A DNA stretch of 64,000 bases from Nakaseomyces glabratus (GCF_010111755.1 NC_088953.1:248001-312000), one strand, 5' to 3'; shown: positions 9,460 through 20,479, numbered from the stretch's first letter. Notes: generated by a model not told the origin, from the sequence alone. Numbers and translations: made by a program.

Positions 9460-10703
9460 TCGTGTGTCTTATAGTTTTAAGCTGATCTACAGGTATTAAT
9501 CATTTTACCTATTTATTTTTCCTTTTTTTTTACACCCTTTACTTCACAATTTTACTACTAATTTTGTTCTTTTACCTTTTGTCGAATCAAGGAAGTCATT
9601 TCCAATGATTGACATCAATCTTTTCTTCTTCTTTGTAAGCTAGAAAAGGTATAGAGATTTCAACATTCATTACAGGACATATTCTCGGTTAATACTAAAA
9701 TCCAAAAAAAGTCTCGTTGTTGCATAACATTTTTTCAATTTATTTTACCATTTTCTTATAAGAATAATTTGGGACAGGGGCTCATTACTTCATAACTATT
9801 TTTATTATTTTTTATTTTCTTTTGGTTAATACCAAAAGGTAAATACTTGTTTTTATAAAAAATACTTCTAATAAGATATTCAACTATCAAAAAAAATAAA
9901 ATAAAATACATTCTTCAACATACATAAATGTAATTTTACCAGAAAGGGATAAATGCTATGTCGGACCTCTATTCGAAATTCAGAGCGGCACTAACTGATA
10001 AACATCCAAACAACGTTTTTTACCACATTGGGAATTCTAAATGGCAATTACATATCCCCATTCGCGTATACCCGCTCGCAACAACAAACGATTTTACATA
10101 ATATGCACTATAGAAGTCACCAACCCATGTTTAGATATGGTTACTGGTAACCATACGACTACTGCTTTCGCCTCACAATCACGAATTGATCAAGCAACCC
10201 CATTGCTATGCTCGTTAATTAAATTGAAGTTTAATTAATGTCCCAATTAGGAATTCTACATCTATTACCTTATACACCATTTTAGTAAATCAAAGGGTCT
10301 CGAGCAATTTCGCATCTGTACGTCACTTTCTCTCGATATACCGCCTAACCCGAAAATTTAATGAAATTTCGCTCCTATACCCGATTAGGAAAATTAATGA
10401 AGCTGGGTTTAAATTGCAGAAAAAAATGAAATTTTGGCGATTGGCGTGGATGGCTGGTTCTATGGTAATACTTAGGGAGTCACCAATAAACTGTCAACAG
10501 TAATACGCAACAATACGCATACTATTTTTGGTGTTTATAGGAAATGGTATAGCCATGGCAAAGCTGAAATAATCTTAATCGATGAGTACTTGAAAATATA
10601 TATAAATAGACCCTGTTTCTGGATAAATGTATCTATTTTTATTCTGCCATTGTAATTGTAAAATACAAAATATAAACAACCCATCAAACATATAAAAACA
10701 GCA
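9460..10703. other. 1.2-kb intergenic region between SAH1 and UTR2
   Basis: This holds the SAH1 3' end (T-rich) and the UTR2 promoter. A 9-bp inverted repeat TTAATTAAA/TTTAATTAA with a 6-bp spacer sits at 10215-10238. Between 10345 and 10430 there are repeated AAATTAATGAA-like blocks. The short frame at 10041-10238 has no protein-like features. No RNA gene was recognised. Confidence 0.5.
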
Positions 10704-12149
10704 ATGTTGTTTCTAATATCTTTGCTATCATTATTCGCTAACATATTATCGGTTGAGGCTGCTGAACTAACAGCACCAATATACTGTAACGCTACTTCTC
10801 AATGTCCTGAGGAGTTTCCATGTTGTTCTCAATTCGGTCAATGTGGTACAGGTCAATACTGTATCAACAACTGTAACCCAAAGTTCTCCTTCAGCATCGA
10901 TTCCTGTGTTCCAATGCCTGTCTGTAAGGACAGTTCCACCAAGTTTGACGACTACAGCTCTAAAGTATTGAACGCCGACACTTACTTGAACAATGCTTCT
11001 GCTGCTGACTGGACTTATAGTGGTTACTTGGTCGACTACCCAGACGAAGACAGTATGATTTTGGCTATGCCAAAGAACTCTGGTGGTTCTGTTTTGTCTA
11101 CTACTAGATATATGTGGTACGGTAAAGTCTCTGCTAGATTAAAGTCTTCTCACTTGGGTGGTGTTGTCAGTTCCATGATTTTGTTCTCTAACGTTCAAGA
11201 TGAAATCGATATCGAATTTATTGGTGCCGATTTGAACACTGTCCAAACTAACTTCTACTGGGAAGGTACTTTGAACTACACCAACAGTGCTAACATGACT
11301 ACTTCCAACACTTTTGAAAACTACCACGACTACGAAATCGACTGGCATGAGGATTACATCACTTGGTCTATTGACGGTGTTGTTGGCAGAACTCTGTACA
11401 AGAACCAGACTTACAATGAAACTACTGGTATTTATGAATTTCCTCAAACTCCATCTAGAATTCAAATTTCCATTTGGCCAGGTGGTAATGCTACCAGTGC
11501 TCCAGGTACTATTGCATGGGCTGGTGGTGCTATTAACTGGGATGCTCCAGATATTCAAGACCCTGGTTACTACTATATGATGGTTCAAGAGGCTAACATT
11601 ACTTGTTATGACCCACCTGCCAATGTCAAGAAGAATGGTACTAAGTCATACATCTACACTAGTAACAAGGACTTTACCCAAGACAGTATCATGATCTCTG
11701 ATAAAGATTTTGTCTTGGAAAACAGTGCTTGGACTGGTTTAAATTTAACCGAAGGAGCCAAGGCCAAACCATCTGAAGCTAAGGCTTCATCAAAGCTTTC
11801 TTCTAGCCACAATTCCACTTCCTCTGCTTCTTCTACCTCTTTCCACAACTCTACTTCATCCACCATGCACCACAACTCTACTTTAACTTCTATTACATCT
11901 AAGTTCTCAAATTCAACCAGTCAGTCTTCTACCAAGCATGCATCTACTACTTCTAAGACTAGTGAGCGTAAGTCTACTGCTAGCAAGACTGACCCATCTA
12001 CCCTTCAAACAACTACCAAGTCTTCTCAGTCTAGCTCTACCTCAACCAGTACTATTAGAAATCAAAAAGATAGCAACACGGGTGCCATTACAAAATTGAA
12101 TGGTCTGTGTGCTATCATTGTTGCTATACTAACTGCTTTGTTAGCTTAA
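10704..12149 (+). CDS. UTR2: Utr2/Crh2-type GPI cell-wall transglycosylase
   Basis: A 481-residue GH16 chitin-glucan crosslinking enzyme of the Crh family. It transfers chitin chains to beta-1,6/1,3-glucan at the bud neck and septum. A signal peptide covers residues 1-19 or so. A cysteine-rich chitin-binding-like module follows (about 28-74) with CCSQFGQCGTGQYC. The catalytic motif DEIDIEFIG lies at 166-174, with nucleophile E167 and acid/base E171. A Ser/Thr-rich stalk runs from about 355 to 450, and the hydrophobic C-terminal end fits a GPI-anchor signal. The chitin-binding module and motif spacing match Utr2 rather than Crr1. In S. cerevisiae UTR2 (YEL040W) lies on the other arm of chromosome V, so its place between SAH1 and MXR1 reflects a rearrangement in one lineage. 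Confidence 0.94.
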   Translation: MLFLISLLSLFANILSVEAAELTAPIYCNATSQCPEEFPCCSQFGQCGTGQYCINNCNPKFSFSIDSCVPMPVCKDSSTKFDDYSSKVLNADTYLNNASAADWTYSGYLVDYPDEDSMILAMPKNSGGSVLSTTRYMWYGKVSARLKSSHLGGVVSSMILFSNVQDEIDIEFIGADLNTVQTNFYWEGTLNYTNSANMTTSNTFENYHDYEIDWHEDYITWSIDGVVGRTLYKNQTYNETTGIYEFPQTPSRIQISIWPGGNATSAPGTIAWAGGAINWDAPDIQDPGYYYMMVQEANITCYDPPANVKKNGTKSYIYTSNKDFTQDSIMISDKDFVLENSAWTGLNLTEGAKAKPSEAKASSKLSSSHNSTSSASSTSFHNSTSSTMHHNSTLTSITSKFSNSTSQSSTKHASTTSKTSERKSTASKTDPSTLQTTTKSSQSSSTSTSTIRNQKDSNTGAITKLNGLCAIIVAILTALLA

Positions 12150-12458
12150 AAACTATGACATCTTAAGCATTCAAATTTTCATTTTCATTTTAGTTCTTTG
12201 CATATAATCTTTTTCTTTACAATTTGTACTATATTTACATTCATAACATACCAATACACATTTAATATTAATTATACTATTTTATCAGCACATCATAAAT
12301 AGAAAAAACAAAAAGCTTGGTCTAAAAACCTTAGTTGGATGGTGCAGCATCAGCAATAGATGAAATAAACATAATTTTTTTTTATATTACAAATGAAGAA
12401 TGTAGTTTATATAAAATAGTAGAAGAGCTTTTATATATTTTAATTTGTGCGATGTCTA
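12150..12458. other. Convergent 3' region of UTR2 and MXR1
   Basis: This 309-bp AT-rich region has T-rich and TATATA-like 3'-end signals for both genes. No gene or repeat was seen. Confidence 0.55.
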
Positions 12459-13016
12459 TCATTTCAAGTTTCTAACGAAATGTGTAGGACAAGCATAACC
12501 GTTTGGATTTCTGTCCAGGTAGATTTGGTGGTACTCCTCGGCTTCATAGAAAGTCTCGATAGGGCCGACCTCGGTAACAATCTTGTTGTTCCACTTTGGT
12601 TGCCACTCCTCCTTCAACTTCTGAACTTCTTTCAAATCTTCTGGAGAGTGTGTGAAGATGGCACTTCTGTACTGAGTACCAACATCTGGACCTTGTGCGT
12701 TGACCGTGGTTGGGTCGTGGATTCTGAAGAAGAAATCGATCAATTCCTTCAAGGAGACCTTCTTAGGGTCGTAAGAAATCTGTAGAACTTCGCAGAAGTT
12801 AGTGTCACCTTTGCAGACCCTCTTGTAGGAGACCCTGTTCAAAAGGTCCTTGGAGCTCTCGTCACCGTTGGCATAACCAACTTTGCTGTCATGTATCTTG
12901 TCACCTAGGTGCTTACGATATATGTGCTCGGTACCCCAGAAACAACCGGCACCCAATGTGATCAACTTCTCAGTCTCGGGATTGTACTTAATGCTCTTGG
13001 CAATAACTTTACTCAT
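12459..13016 (-). CDS. MXR1: Peptide-methionine (S)-S-oxide reductase
   Basis: An MsrA enzyme that reduces the S epimer of methionine sulfoxide in proteins and free methionine, using thioredoxin. From the ATG at 13014-13016 the protein is 185 residues, matching S. cerevisiae Mxr1 (184). The catalytic motif GCFWGTE is present with nucleophile Cys25. RIHDPTTVNAQGPDVGTQYR and the C-terminal YACPTHF are also family-typical. The open frame extends to 13220, giving a 253-residue reading, but the extra 68 residues have no family counterpart. An intermediate ATG at 13050-13052 would add 12 residues. MXR1, YEN1 and GLN3 keep the YER042W-YER041W-YER040W order and strand. Confidence 0.95.
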   Translation of the reverse strand: MSKVIAKSIKYNPETEKLITLGAGCFWGTEHIYRKHLGDKIHDSKVGYANGDESSKDLLNRVSYKRVCKGDTNFCEVLQISYDPKKVSLKELIDFFFRIHDPTTVNAQGPDVGTQYRSAIFTHSPEDLKEVQKLKEEWQPKWNNKIVTEVGPIETFYEAEEYHQIYLDRNPNGYACPTHFVRNLK

Positions 13017-13700
13017 ATTTCCGTGGTTACTCTTTTTCAAAAAATCTAGCATGCTGAATATTATCAATTCAAATATAACTTTATAATAATATGGCCTTTT
13101 CCAAATAACAGACAGCAACCCCAACAAATATCCCAACTCCAACCTCTGGCTTATATATGTCACCCCGATGCCCTGGAAACTATCACACCGTTCCCTTCCC
13201 ATAACAATACCACATCCCAAAAAAAAAAAACTGTGTATACACTACCTGCCCTAGCACATAGTATGGGAGCACTTAGCTATTAGTGTGTATACTGCTTTGA
13301 TGAAAAATTTATGAAAAAAAAAGTGAGATCCGAAATTACGTCATTTCCGGTTTTCACAGAGAAAACGCGCACAAATGCATTCGAGAACCGAAAAAAAAAA
13401 TTGATTTCACATAGCTCATCAAAAGTGTCTATTAGATAATAAAGTTACATCGAAATAAGCTTTGTGAAATCAATGGCTGTGTTGTGTGTGAAATCAAATA
13501 GCATCCATTGTGTTGATCGTTCGTTTTGGCTTGCCATAGGGGAGTAACTGGTAGGGGTGGGATATTTGGGGGAAGGGGCGGAAATGTACCTGTAATCAAA
13601 GTTGGAAGATAGTGCACATTGTGTACAACCAGACTTTGCCAAATGCAAAGTTCTGGATTTTTTTCAGCTTTATCAAGTGGTAGGAAATGTATATAGAATT
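13017..13700. promoter_or_regulatory. MXR1 promoter and YEN1 3' region
   Basis: This 684-bp stretch contains a bZIP-type site ATTACGTCAT at 13335-13344, an AACGCGC (MCB-like half) near 13365, poly-A runs at 13218-13230 and 13391-13400, and a 10-bp palindrome GTGTATACAC near 13232. The bZIP-like site would suit oxidative-stress control of MXR1 by Yap-type factors, but it is not the classic TTAGTAA. No gene was found. Confidence 0.35.
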
Positions 13701-15647
13701 TTAGTCCTTTTCACTGAAACTGGTGTAATTTCTCTTTAATGGGGAGGTAGATAGCAAGTACTCGATAGTTCTGCGGGGGCTCACGTCCCTTTCCTCCACT
13801 ATAATTAATGAGTCCTCTGTGTCGGGGTCTGTTTGATTCTCTTCATTGGAACTATCATCGCCTACAAAAAGCCTCCTTTTCACCTCTGTGTCTTTCTGAA
13901 GCAGTACGGGTGGCTCTATTGTGTGTTGTGTTGGTTTGACTGGAGATGCATGTTTTGATAAGAAACCATCCAGTGTGTTGTTCTGCTTGTAGACTGATTT
14001 ACGCTTTCTTGGTGATTCAGATTTCGATCTCTTGGTAGGTGACTTTTCTTCTAATTGTCTCTGCAGTTGATTGTAGCGTATTATCAGTGGATTGTGTTCT
14101 TCAACAAGATCGCAAGGCACCCACAAGTAGTATGGATAATGGCGCACATCTACTTGTCTCTGACTTAACTTTTTCGGTGAAAGGCCCCCAGTATTTTCAT
14201 TAATTAGCTCATTGCTCTCAAGTGCAACAGGCTCGTTGATAGTCTTGATGAAAGTTCTATATCGGACTTTGTATTTTTTGATGTCCATCATGCAAGATCT
14301 ATCTAAGTCAGACTTGATTTCAGTTATCTTAATTAAATCGCTGTTCACACTCTCATCAGGAAATAGCTTTAGCTGCTTCAGTAGGAAGTACTCATGTATT
14401 GTCTTGTGATACCAAGTGGTGAAATTACAGAAGCTGGGTAGTCCATGTCTCTCCAAGTATGACATCAATTCAACAAAATCTAGAGATCTGAATAATGAGC
14501 TACCTTCCACACTGGTAAAAAAATCTGGAGTCAAGAAGTTTGATGGAACATTTTTATCGATTATGGGATAGATATAGTGGAATACAATATAGGGTTCAGG
14601 CCATCCACGGAAGTTTTCTTTACTTAGTAATATCCTGTAGTTTCTACCAAATAGCTCACGACCATTATCTTGGCAGTACTCGTACACTTCTTTCTGAAAT
14701 TTTTCATATTCGCTGTTTATCAAAGCCACATCTAGTTCAATATCATGGAAAATCTCCATTAGGCGCTTTACAAAGTTGGGGCTTTGTAAATTCATCAAAG
14801 TTAATGCCTTTGTTTTACCTAATCCACTCAATCCTGAATTATAATCACCACCAATAATCAAACTAAAGAACAATAATGATGCAGATGACAATTGAAGACC
14901 GTATTTCTGGTTTATCTCTTGTAAATTGACTTCTGTTATGTAATATTCAGCCTCAGATGATGTGCTGTTATTCCCTTGACGAGAAGATGGGCTCTTGTCT
15001 TCCAAGTTTTTTGATAAGTTTCTTAATACTCTAGTTGCACCAAACATTAGTGTATCAGAATCATTGCTCATAACATAGTCGACATGGTCGGATATTTGCA
15101 ACCACGCGCAATGGGATTCACCTTCTCCATATGCAAAGGTGTAATTAACTTTTAGTAAATTAAGCAGCTCCTGAACTTTCTTTAGCGTGTACTGGCTCAT
15201 GTACTTCTTCATCATACCTTCAGGTCTCTCTGTTTGGAACGAGCGATAACTGTCTACATAAGAAGTCAAGTACGTATCTACATCAGCCGTTCCAGTAATA
15301 GATCTCAGAGTCTCTTTCTGCCTTTTAAATTTAGGCTTTAATGGTCCATCAAATACTATCACAAAAGATACATCCAGCAATGATAGTTCTTTCAATTTAT
15401 GTATCATATTCATATAGGGTTTGGCATATAAGGTATCATCATCATGGCTATCCTTTGTGAAGCTGAACGGTTCCGCTCTAGCATCGTTATGATAAAACCC
15501 ACACTCAAATAACCAATTATGCCCATCAATTGCTATTCTTGGACTTCTACCATTTTCCTTTCTGAACTGGCATACAAATCCTTTCAATGTCTTCCTTCGA
15601 TCCTTTATGTAAGGCTTTAGAAACTCCCAAATAGCTGGAACACCCAT
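13701..15647 (-). CDS. YEN1: Holliday-junction resolvase of the Rad2/XPG family (Yen1)
   Basis: A 648-residue structure-selective endonuclease that cuts Holliday junctions late in mitosis and in meiosis II. The N-domain starts MGVPAIWEFLKPYIKD, with a metal-binding Asp at 41. The I-domain carries EGES (175-178) and NDSD (195-198). The helix-two-turn-helix region begins GGDYNSGLSGLG (266-277). The C-terminal half has minimal SP Cdk sites and a basic stretch (PTKRSKSESPRKRK) that resembles a Cdk-controlled nuclear localisation signal, as known for Yen1, which is excluded from the nucleus when Cdk is active. The length is somewhat below S. cerevisiae Yen1 (759), with the loss in the C-terminal tail. 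Confidence 0.94.
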   Translation of the reverse strand: MGVPAIWEFLKPYIKDRRKTLKGFVCQFRKENGRSPRIAIDGHNWLFECGFYHNDARAEPFSFTKDSHDDDTLYAKPYMNMIHKLKELSLLDVSFVIVFDGPLKPKFKRQKETLRSITGTADVDTYLTSYVDSYRSFQTERPEGMMKKYMSQYTLKKVQELLNLLKVNYTFAYGEGESHCAWLQISDHVDYVMSNDSDTLMFGATRVLRNLSKNLEDKSPSSRQGNNSTSSEAEYYITEVNLQEINQKYGLQLSSASLLFFSLIIGGDYNSGLSGLGKTKALTLMNLQSPNFVKRLMEIFHDIELDVALINSEYEKFQKEVYEYCQDNGRELFGRNYRILLSKENFRGWPEPYIVFHYIYPIIDKNVPSNFLTPDFFTSVEGSSLFRSLDFVELMSYLERHGLPSFCNFTTWYHKTIHEYFLLKQLKLFPDESVNSDLIKITEIKSDLDRSCMMDIKKYKVRYRTFIKTINEPVALESNELINENTGGLSPKKLSQRQVDVRHYPYYLWVPCDLVEEHNPLIIRYNQLQRQLEEKSPTKRSKSESPRKRKSVYKQNNTLDGFLSKHASPVKPTQHTIEPPVLLQKDTEVKRRLFVGDDSSNEENQTDPDTEDSLIIVEERDVSPRRTIEYLLSTSPLKRNYTSFSEKD

Positions 15648-16187
15648 GGCTACATGTCCAAAGAAACAACAGCCAATGCTTATAATATGCTGTTATACTT
15701 ATGATTTATGCCTTTATTATAATGTTTACCCATACTTTGATTATTGAATAAGTAAATGAACTTGATCATAGCTTTCCTTTTCCGGCAAAACCAGGAATTT
15801 TAAAATAAACTTCGAACAATGGGAACATAGTCTATAATAAGTTGTTCAAAACTAATATTCACAGATGTATTATGTGTCTATTTATGCTCTATGAATTTGA
15901 TTTTATTATATATTAAATTATGGGAATGTATTAGATGGAAAGGTATGCTTGTACTAGAATGATTTAAATAAAAACTGCCTGACATTGGACAATAGATTAC
16001 TTCTTTATGAGACTGATTCATTTGAGTGTGTTAAGCATCTAGTGCAGCAATTAATATTACATTGAATTCAATTTCAGGTGTCATTGTTAATTGTATTATT
16101 GGGAAAGCTAAAAGCCATTGAATTAAAAAAAATATTCACATTTTTGGTATCTGTAATGGCAGATAATACCATTGAAGAAAGGATAGT
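15648..16187. other. YEN1 promoter and GLN3 3' region
   Basis: A 540-bp AT-rich intergenic region between two same-strand genes. TATATATTAAAT-like runs near 15905 look like 3'-end or TATA-type sequences. I see no further gene or clear regulatory cluster. Confidence 0.5.
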
Positions 16188-18659
16188 TCAAATACCAAAT
16201 TTTAACCAGTCTAAATCCTGTTCTAACGCGCTTTTCTTTGCTTCGTTGCCATTTGCTTCTGGGTTTGCGAAATTCTGTTCCTGGCCCAGGATAACTGTTT
16301 TGATAGTATTATCTCCATTGTGTAAATCGTAAGACATACCTTCTAAAAATTGTCGCTGATCTGTATTAGAGTTGGCTTGGTGTTGGTTTTCGAAAAATTG
16401 TGAATTGCTGTTATTTGGTTGCATTCCTCTCTGTTGAAATACTGATTCGGAGTAACTAGCACTGCTGGTTGTCCTACTAGGAATATTTCTTTCCGTTTGT
16501 CCCTGCATGGTTGGAGTTTGTTTAAATTGTAAGTTTTCCTGAGAAATTGATTTTTCACCTCTCATTCTTTGTTGATTCTGTATCTGTTGAGATAATAATG
16601 AAGTATGAGAAACCTGTGATTTTTGAGAGAGTCTAGAATCTGATCTTAGAACATCAGGAATATTCTCAGGAGAATCTTTGTTGCTGTCAAGCCTGAACAG
16701 ATCAAAGTTGGGTTGTGGAGAATCGTAATTACTGTTAATTCTCCTTATGTTCTGACTATTTACTCCCGTTCCATTACCTTGAATACTCTGGTCATCGTTA
16801 AAATTGCCTATGTCTTGAGTTTGTTGTGGGTTCGTGTTTATGAAACTAGAAGAATAGGAAGCATTTCTTGAAAGTTTTCTACCTGGCATCGATACACCAT
16901 ACTTGCTTGCGGATGATGATAAGTTTCTCGATGGTGCATTTGTACCATATATAGAAGCATTTCTGGGAGAGGATGTCAAACTGTTTGAATAAGCGCCCAT
17001 TGCCAAGAAGTTTCCAACAGAATTTGAGGTCTGTGGACCACCTCCTGGGGTAGTGCTTTGAATATTCATTGGAGAATTGCCAGAACTAGAGTGTCCTGAT
17101 ATCTTAGGCAAAATAGGAACATTTGATCTCGAAGATGACCTGCTTGAGTTAGAATTGACAGATGATGTACTGCTTCTTCTGGACTTAGATTTCCTCGTAT
17201 TACTTGCCGCAGCAGAATTACTATAATTTGGTGATCGTGAATTATATGTTGGGGTTGTGGTGAAACCTTGCTTCGTTAAACTACCACCTTCTCTGGAATA
17301 TCTAATAGTTGTCATGTCTTGATTTAATCTAGTACTAGATAACTTTCTCCTACTCTTACCAGAAGAAAAAGTATCCGTAGGACTGGAGTGATTGCTTAGC
17401 AGTTTTTGCATGCTATTTTGTTGTGTTTGGTATTGAATGTGTTGCCTTTGTTGGGATTGGGTTTGTTGTGGATTCATTTGTATTTTTGTTCTCTTTTTTG
17501 AATTACGTTTTCTAATAACATCTGTCTTTAATGATAGAGGCCTCATAGTACCGTGAAGTTTTTGAAACAAACCACAGGCGTTACAAAGAACTTTACCTTC
17601 GGGACTTCTTCTCCATAGTGGTGTCTTGTACGTCTTACAATTATCACAATGCACTGCATCTGGATCTGGAGGTCGTTCAGAAGATGAGACAGATTTCCTA
17701 TAGTTATTCAGTGAAGTCGACGATAACTGTCTCGGCAGTGAGTTTTTTCTTACTGAGTTAGAAGTATTGGCTGCACTTAGTATATATGGATTCTCGGAGT
17801 AACTATTATTACTCCCAACAACAGATATTGGCCTTTTCCCCGTAAATTGGCTGGCTTTGAGGGATGAATTTGCAATGATAGATTGATTTTCTTTGATCGG
17901 TGGGGTATTAGTGTATGTTACCGTCGTTGCAGTAGTTGGCTTTGAGTGTAAACTAGAACCAGGAAAGCTATTTTGTTGGTTAGAATAAGTCAGGCTTGTG
18001 TTATTGATAATATTAGAGTTGCCTATACTTGAACCTCCTCCAAGTACACCATGAGCAAATAGATGATTATTGTTATTGTTATTAAATCCTGTAGTCACAC
18101 CTAAGGGAATTTCTGAATTATAACTATTTGGGGCACTTATAGTTGCAGAGCCACTGGAATTACTCGGGGTTATGTTAAGTGTATCCACATTGAAATCCCA
18201 AAACTGTGCGATTTCACCATTCTGCTGGTTGGATGAGTCAACATTTATCTGGTTATAGTTTTGTTGCTTAGAATTATTGATTGTAATGGGTTGTAATTGT
18301 GTTGTGCTGTTAATTATCTCAGAACCTTGCTGTAAATCTTCCTCGGGTACTTCATCTATCTTATAAAAGTCGTTATTAGATTGTCCTATGTATGGGTTAA
18401 CATTCACAGTTATGTCATCATCATTACCCTGGCCAGGCGCTGGAAACGGCGACAACAGGGATGTGAAGTCAAGGTTAAGCTCATCCGGAAGCGCTTCCAG
18501 CATACTATCGTAATTATCGTTGACAAACGGCACCACATTCTCGGCCTGTGGTTTCGTAGTCGAGCTCTTCTCTGCACCACTTTTGCTCTCACCCGAGCCA
18601 TCCTTCAGGAATGAGTTCAGAACACCCATCCCATCGAGATCATCCTGAAACCCCTCCAT
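16188..18659 (-). CDS. GLN3: GATA transcription activator of nitrogen catabolite genes (Gln3)
   Basis: An 823-residue GATA factor. Gln3 is held in the cytoplasm by Ure2 and TOR signalling on good nitrogen sources, and activates GATAAG-containing promoters when nitrogen is poor. The single zinc finger is C338-x2-C341-x17-C359-x2-C362, with [20 protein letters not shown] and the Gln3-type extension [17 protein letters not shown]. The rest is largely Asn/Ser/Gln-rich low-complexity sequence, including a run of six Asn near 194. An AQFWDFNVD block near residues 151-159 lies in the acidic N-terminal region. It is longer than S. cerevisiae Gln3 (730). It is divergent from the KRE29 gene and head-to-tail with YEN1. 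Confidence 0.95.
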   Translation of the reverse strand: MEGFQDDLDGMGVLNSFLKDGSGESKSGAEKSSTTKPQAENVVPFVNDNYDSMLEALPDELNLDFTSLLSPFPAPGQGNDDDITVNVNPYIGQSNNDFYKIDEVPEEDLQQGSEIINSTTQLQPITINNSKQQNYNQINVDSSNQQNGEIAQFWDFNVDTLNITPSNSSGSATISAPNSYNSEIPLGVTTGFNNNNNNHLFAHGVLGGGSSIGNSNIINNTSLTYSNQQNSFPGSSLHSKPTTATTVTYTNTPPIKENQSIIANSSLKASQFTGKRPISVVGSNNSYSENPYILSAANTSNSVRKNSLPRQLSSTSLNNYRKSVSSSERPPDPDAVHCDNCKTYKTPLWRRSPEGKVLCNACGLFQKLHGTMRPLSLKTDVIRKRNSKKRTKIQMNPQQTQSQQRQHIQYQTQQNSMQKLLSNHSSPTDTFSSGKSRRKLSSTRLNQDMTTIRYSREGGSLTKQGFTTTPTYNSRSPNYSNSAAASNTRKSKSRRSSTSSVNSNSSRSSSRSNVPILPKISGHSSSGNSPMNIQSTTPGGGPQTSNSVGNFLAMGAYSNSLTSSPRNASIYGTNAPSRNLSSSASKYGVSMPGRKLSRNASYSSSFINTNPQQTQDIGNFNDDQSIQGNGTGVNSQNIRRINSNYDSPQPNFDLFRLDSNKDSPENIPDVLRSDSRLSQKSQVSHTSLLSQQIQNQQRMRGEKSISQENLQFKQTPTMQGQTERNIPSRTTSSASYSESVFQQRGMQPNNSNSQFFENQHQANSNTDQRQFLEGMSYDLHNGDNTIKTVILGQEQNFANPEANGNEAKKSALEQDLDWLKFGI

Positions 18660-18959
18660 AGTCTCGCTTTTAGTATATGTATGTGTGTTGCTTTCTGTAA
18701 TGGAATGTCTCGCCCAAAGTCAAATTAGTTTCACTCGTCTCCAAAAAAAATAGTAGTCTTATTGCTGCCCTTCAATTTCAAAGCTCTGGTATTCTCTCTT
18801 ATAACTAGTTGGTATGTTCAGCCGACGTTATTGAGCTTGGTAGTGTGCAATGTAGTGAGTTGTAGTCCTCTTTGAAGTCAAAGTTTCCTGCTTTGTAGGC
18901 TTTCCAGACTCATTTTCCTTTTTGGTTCTTGAAAAATTCCGATGGATAATGAAAAGTGA

Positions 18960-18984
18960 AAAAAAAAAAAATTTGCGATGAGCT
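18960..18984. promoter_or_regulatory. PAC element with A-tract in GLN3/KRE29 divergent promoter
   Basis: GCGATGAGCT at 18975-18984 is an exact PAC element, preceded by a 13-base A-tract and TTT that serves as an RRPE-like partner. It lies about 47 bp ahead of the KRE29 ATG, so KRE29 is the likelier target. PAC binds Dot6/Tod6 and couples genes to growth rate. Confidence 0.6.
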
Positions 18985-19030
18985 CTGACTCTTTTAAGGT
19001 TTACGTCAAGTCAAAACAAAGGTACCGGTG

Positions 19031-20116
19031 ATGGAGACGGTGTTTGACAGCGAGAACGATGAGCCGCTAGTGGAGTTGAGCGATGTTGATGACTTTGAGT
19101 TTGAAGATGGGGACGACCCTATCCTAAAGAAAATGAAGCTAGATGTGAAGCCGGAGAGCAGCAGTGACAGTGAAGGTGAAGTGGTGTTGCAAGAGACCGA
19201 TGTGCATCCTTATATGGACTTCTTGCAGAAGCTGAACAAGATTCAGGCTGGGGAAGTTGGGGAAAAACGGGACATTAAGCGTGATAAGTCCATTGTTGAG
19301 TTGCAACATGAGGAATTGGTGAAGCAGTTGAAAAGTGCGGGCACTTTCACATCTGTACCTGATAGACTCATTGACCATATATCATCAGAAGTGCTGAGTG
19401 ATAAGTTTAGGGATTGGCATTTTATAACACAGGAATGTCGAGATATTGACAACACCACACTTTCATCTATGCTTGATGCGTTTGGTGTCGGCAACTCGGC
19501 AGACTTGCTCAATCTAAAGATTATTGCAAGCGAATACACGAAGAAATATGACAGTCTCTCTACCATATACCCTGTTGGATATATGCTAGAGGAGCTTGTT
19601 GATTATTACAGAAGAACACTACCAAGAGCCGAAACACCCCTTGAATACTGTCATGCATTCTTTTTGTTTGTTCTTGACATCAAAATATATGATTCCCATG
19701 AGTGTGATACATCCTGGTGCGAGGAAGTGCTGGATATATTAACGCAGAGGTTTCGACAAGAGGAGATTTTTGATGTTTATTTAAAAGTAGTGGAATTGAA
19801 TGATTATTATATGCACTACCGTGTCACCAAGCTCATACCGAGGATGAAGTCGTATATTTTAGCAAAACTGTTCGGCACCGTGGATACAGTTACCATTGTT
19901 AATGAATTCAACACATTACTGGACGACAAGAGGTATAAGGAATTATTGTATTTTTTGTTGTTGGTACTGGGGACACGATATGTACCAAGAGGTAAGAACG
20001 AGACTATTAAATATTTCATTTCCTGTGTTACGGATGTTTACGATGACTCTCAGAGCAACCCGGAGATATCGATAATCAAGAACTATTTGTTAGTATTGCA
20101 AGTGCTGGATTTCTAG
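19031..20116 (+). CDS. KRE29: Kre29-like Smc5/6 complex subunit (Nse6)
   Basis: A 361-residue acidic protein at the position of YER038C, between GLN3 and the PHM8 orthologue, in the expected orientation. In S. cerevisiae Kre29 pairs with Nse5 to form the loader-like subcomplex of the Smc5/6 DNA-repair complex. The N-terminal 60 residues are acidic and probably disordered; the rest is predicted to be helical (for example ADLLNLKIIASEYTKKYDSL). No catalytic motif is visible. The start is ATG 19031, not the in-frame GTG at 19028. It is shorter than the S. cerevisiae protein (464), which evolves fast. The call rests chiefly on synteny. Confidence 0.72.
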   Translation: METVFDSENDEPLVELSDVDDFEFEDGDDPILKKMKLDVKPESSSDSEGEVVLQETDVHPYMDFLQKLNKIQAGEVGEKRDIKRDKSIVELQHEELVKQLKSAGTFTSVPDRLIDHISSEVLSDKFRDWHFITQECRDIDNTTLSSMLDAFGVGNSADLLNLKIIASEYTKKYDSLSTIYPVGYMLEELVDYYRRTLPRAETPLEYCHAFFLFVLDIKIYDSHECDTSWCEEVLDILTQRFRQEEIFDVYLKVVELNDYYMHYRVTKLIPRMKSYILAKLFGTVDTVTIVNEFNTLLDDKRYKELLYFLLLVLGTRYVPRGKNETIKYFISCVTDVYDDSQSNPEISIIKNYLLVLQVLDF

Positions 20117-20479
20117 TAATTTTTTTTTTTATTTGTGGTATTTATATATTAGTATATAAATATTTTTTTGGTATATGATAGAATTAAACAAGTAATTAAC
20201 TTCTTGTAACATTTTTTGTATAAGATGCAATGTCAGGACTCTAAATCAGAGTGCGATTATACTCTGAACATAATGGTAGAGATGCTGAGCAAACAAATTT
20301 AAAAATAAAAGACAAATGGCGGGAATGCATAAGAGCAAAAAAAAGTACAGTTAATTTGAGACAGTTGATCAACAACAATAAATGCAAAATACAATATCGA
20401 GATCAACTCGAGGAACAAAAAAAAAAATAGGCGGGAATATTAATTTTAAAAGAGTGAAAGAATAGGTGACCGGACCTAT
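20117..20479. other. Convergent 3' region of KRE29 and PHM8/SDT1
   Basis: A 363-bp AT-rich region with several TATATA-like signals and poly-A/T tracts, consistent with two polyadenylation regions. No gene or RNA structure was recognised. Confidence 0.5.

Noticed and set aside
10041..10238. A 65-codon frame between SAH1 and UTR2
   Set aside because: No conserved-looking segment, and its end lies in an AT-rich inverted repeat; consistent with spacer.
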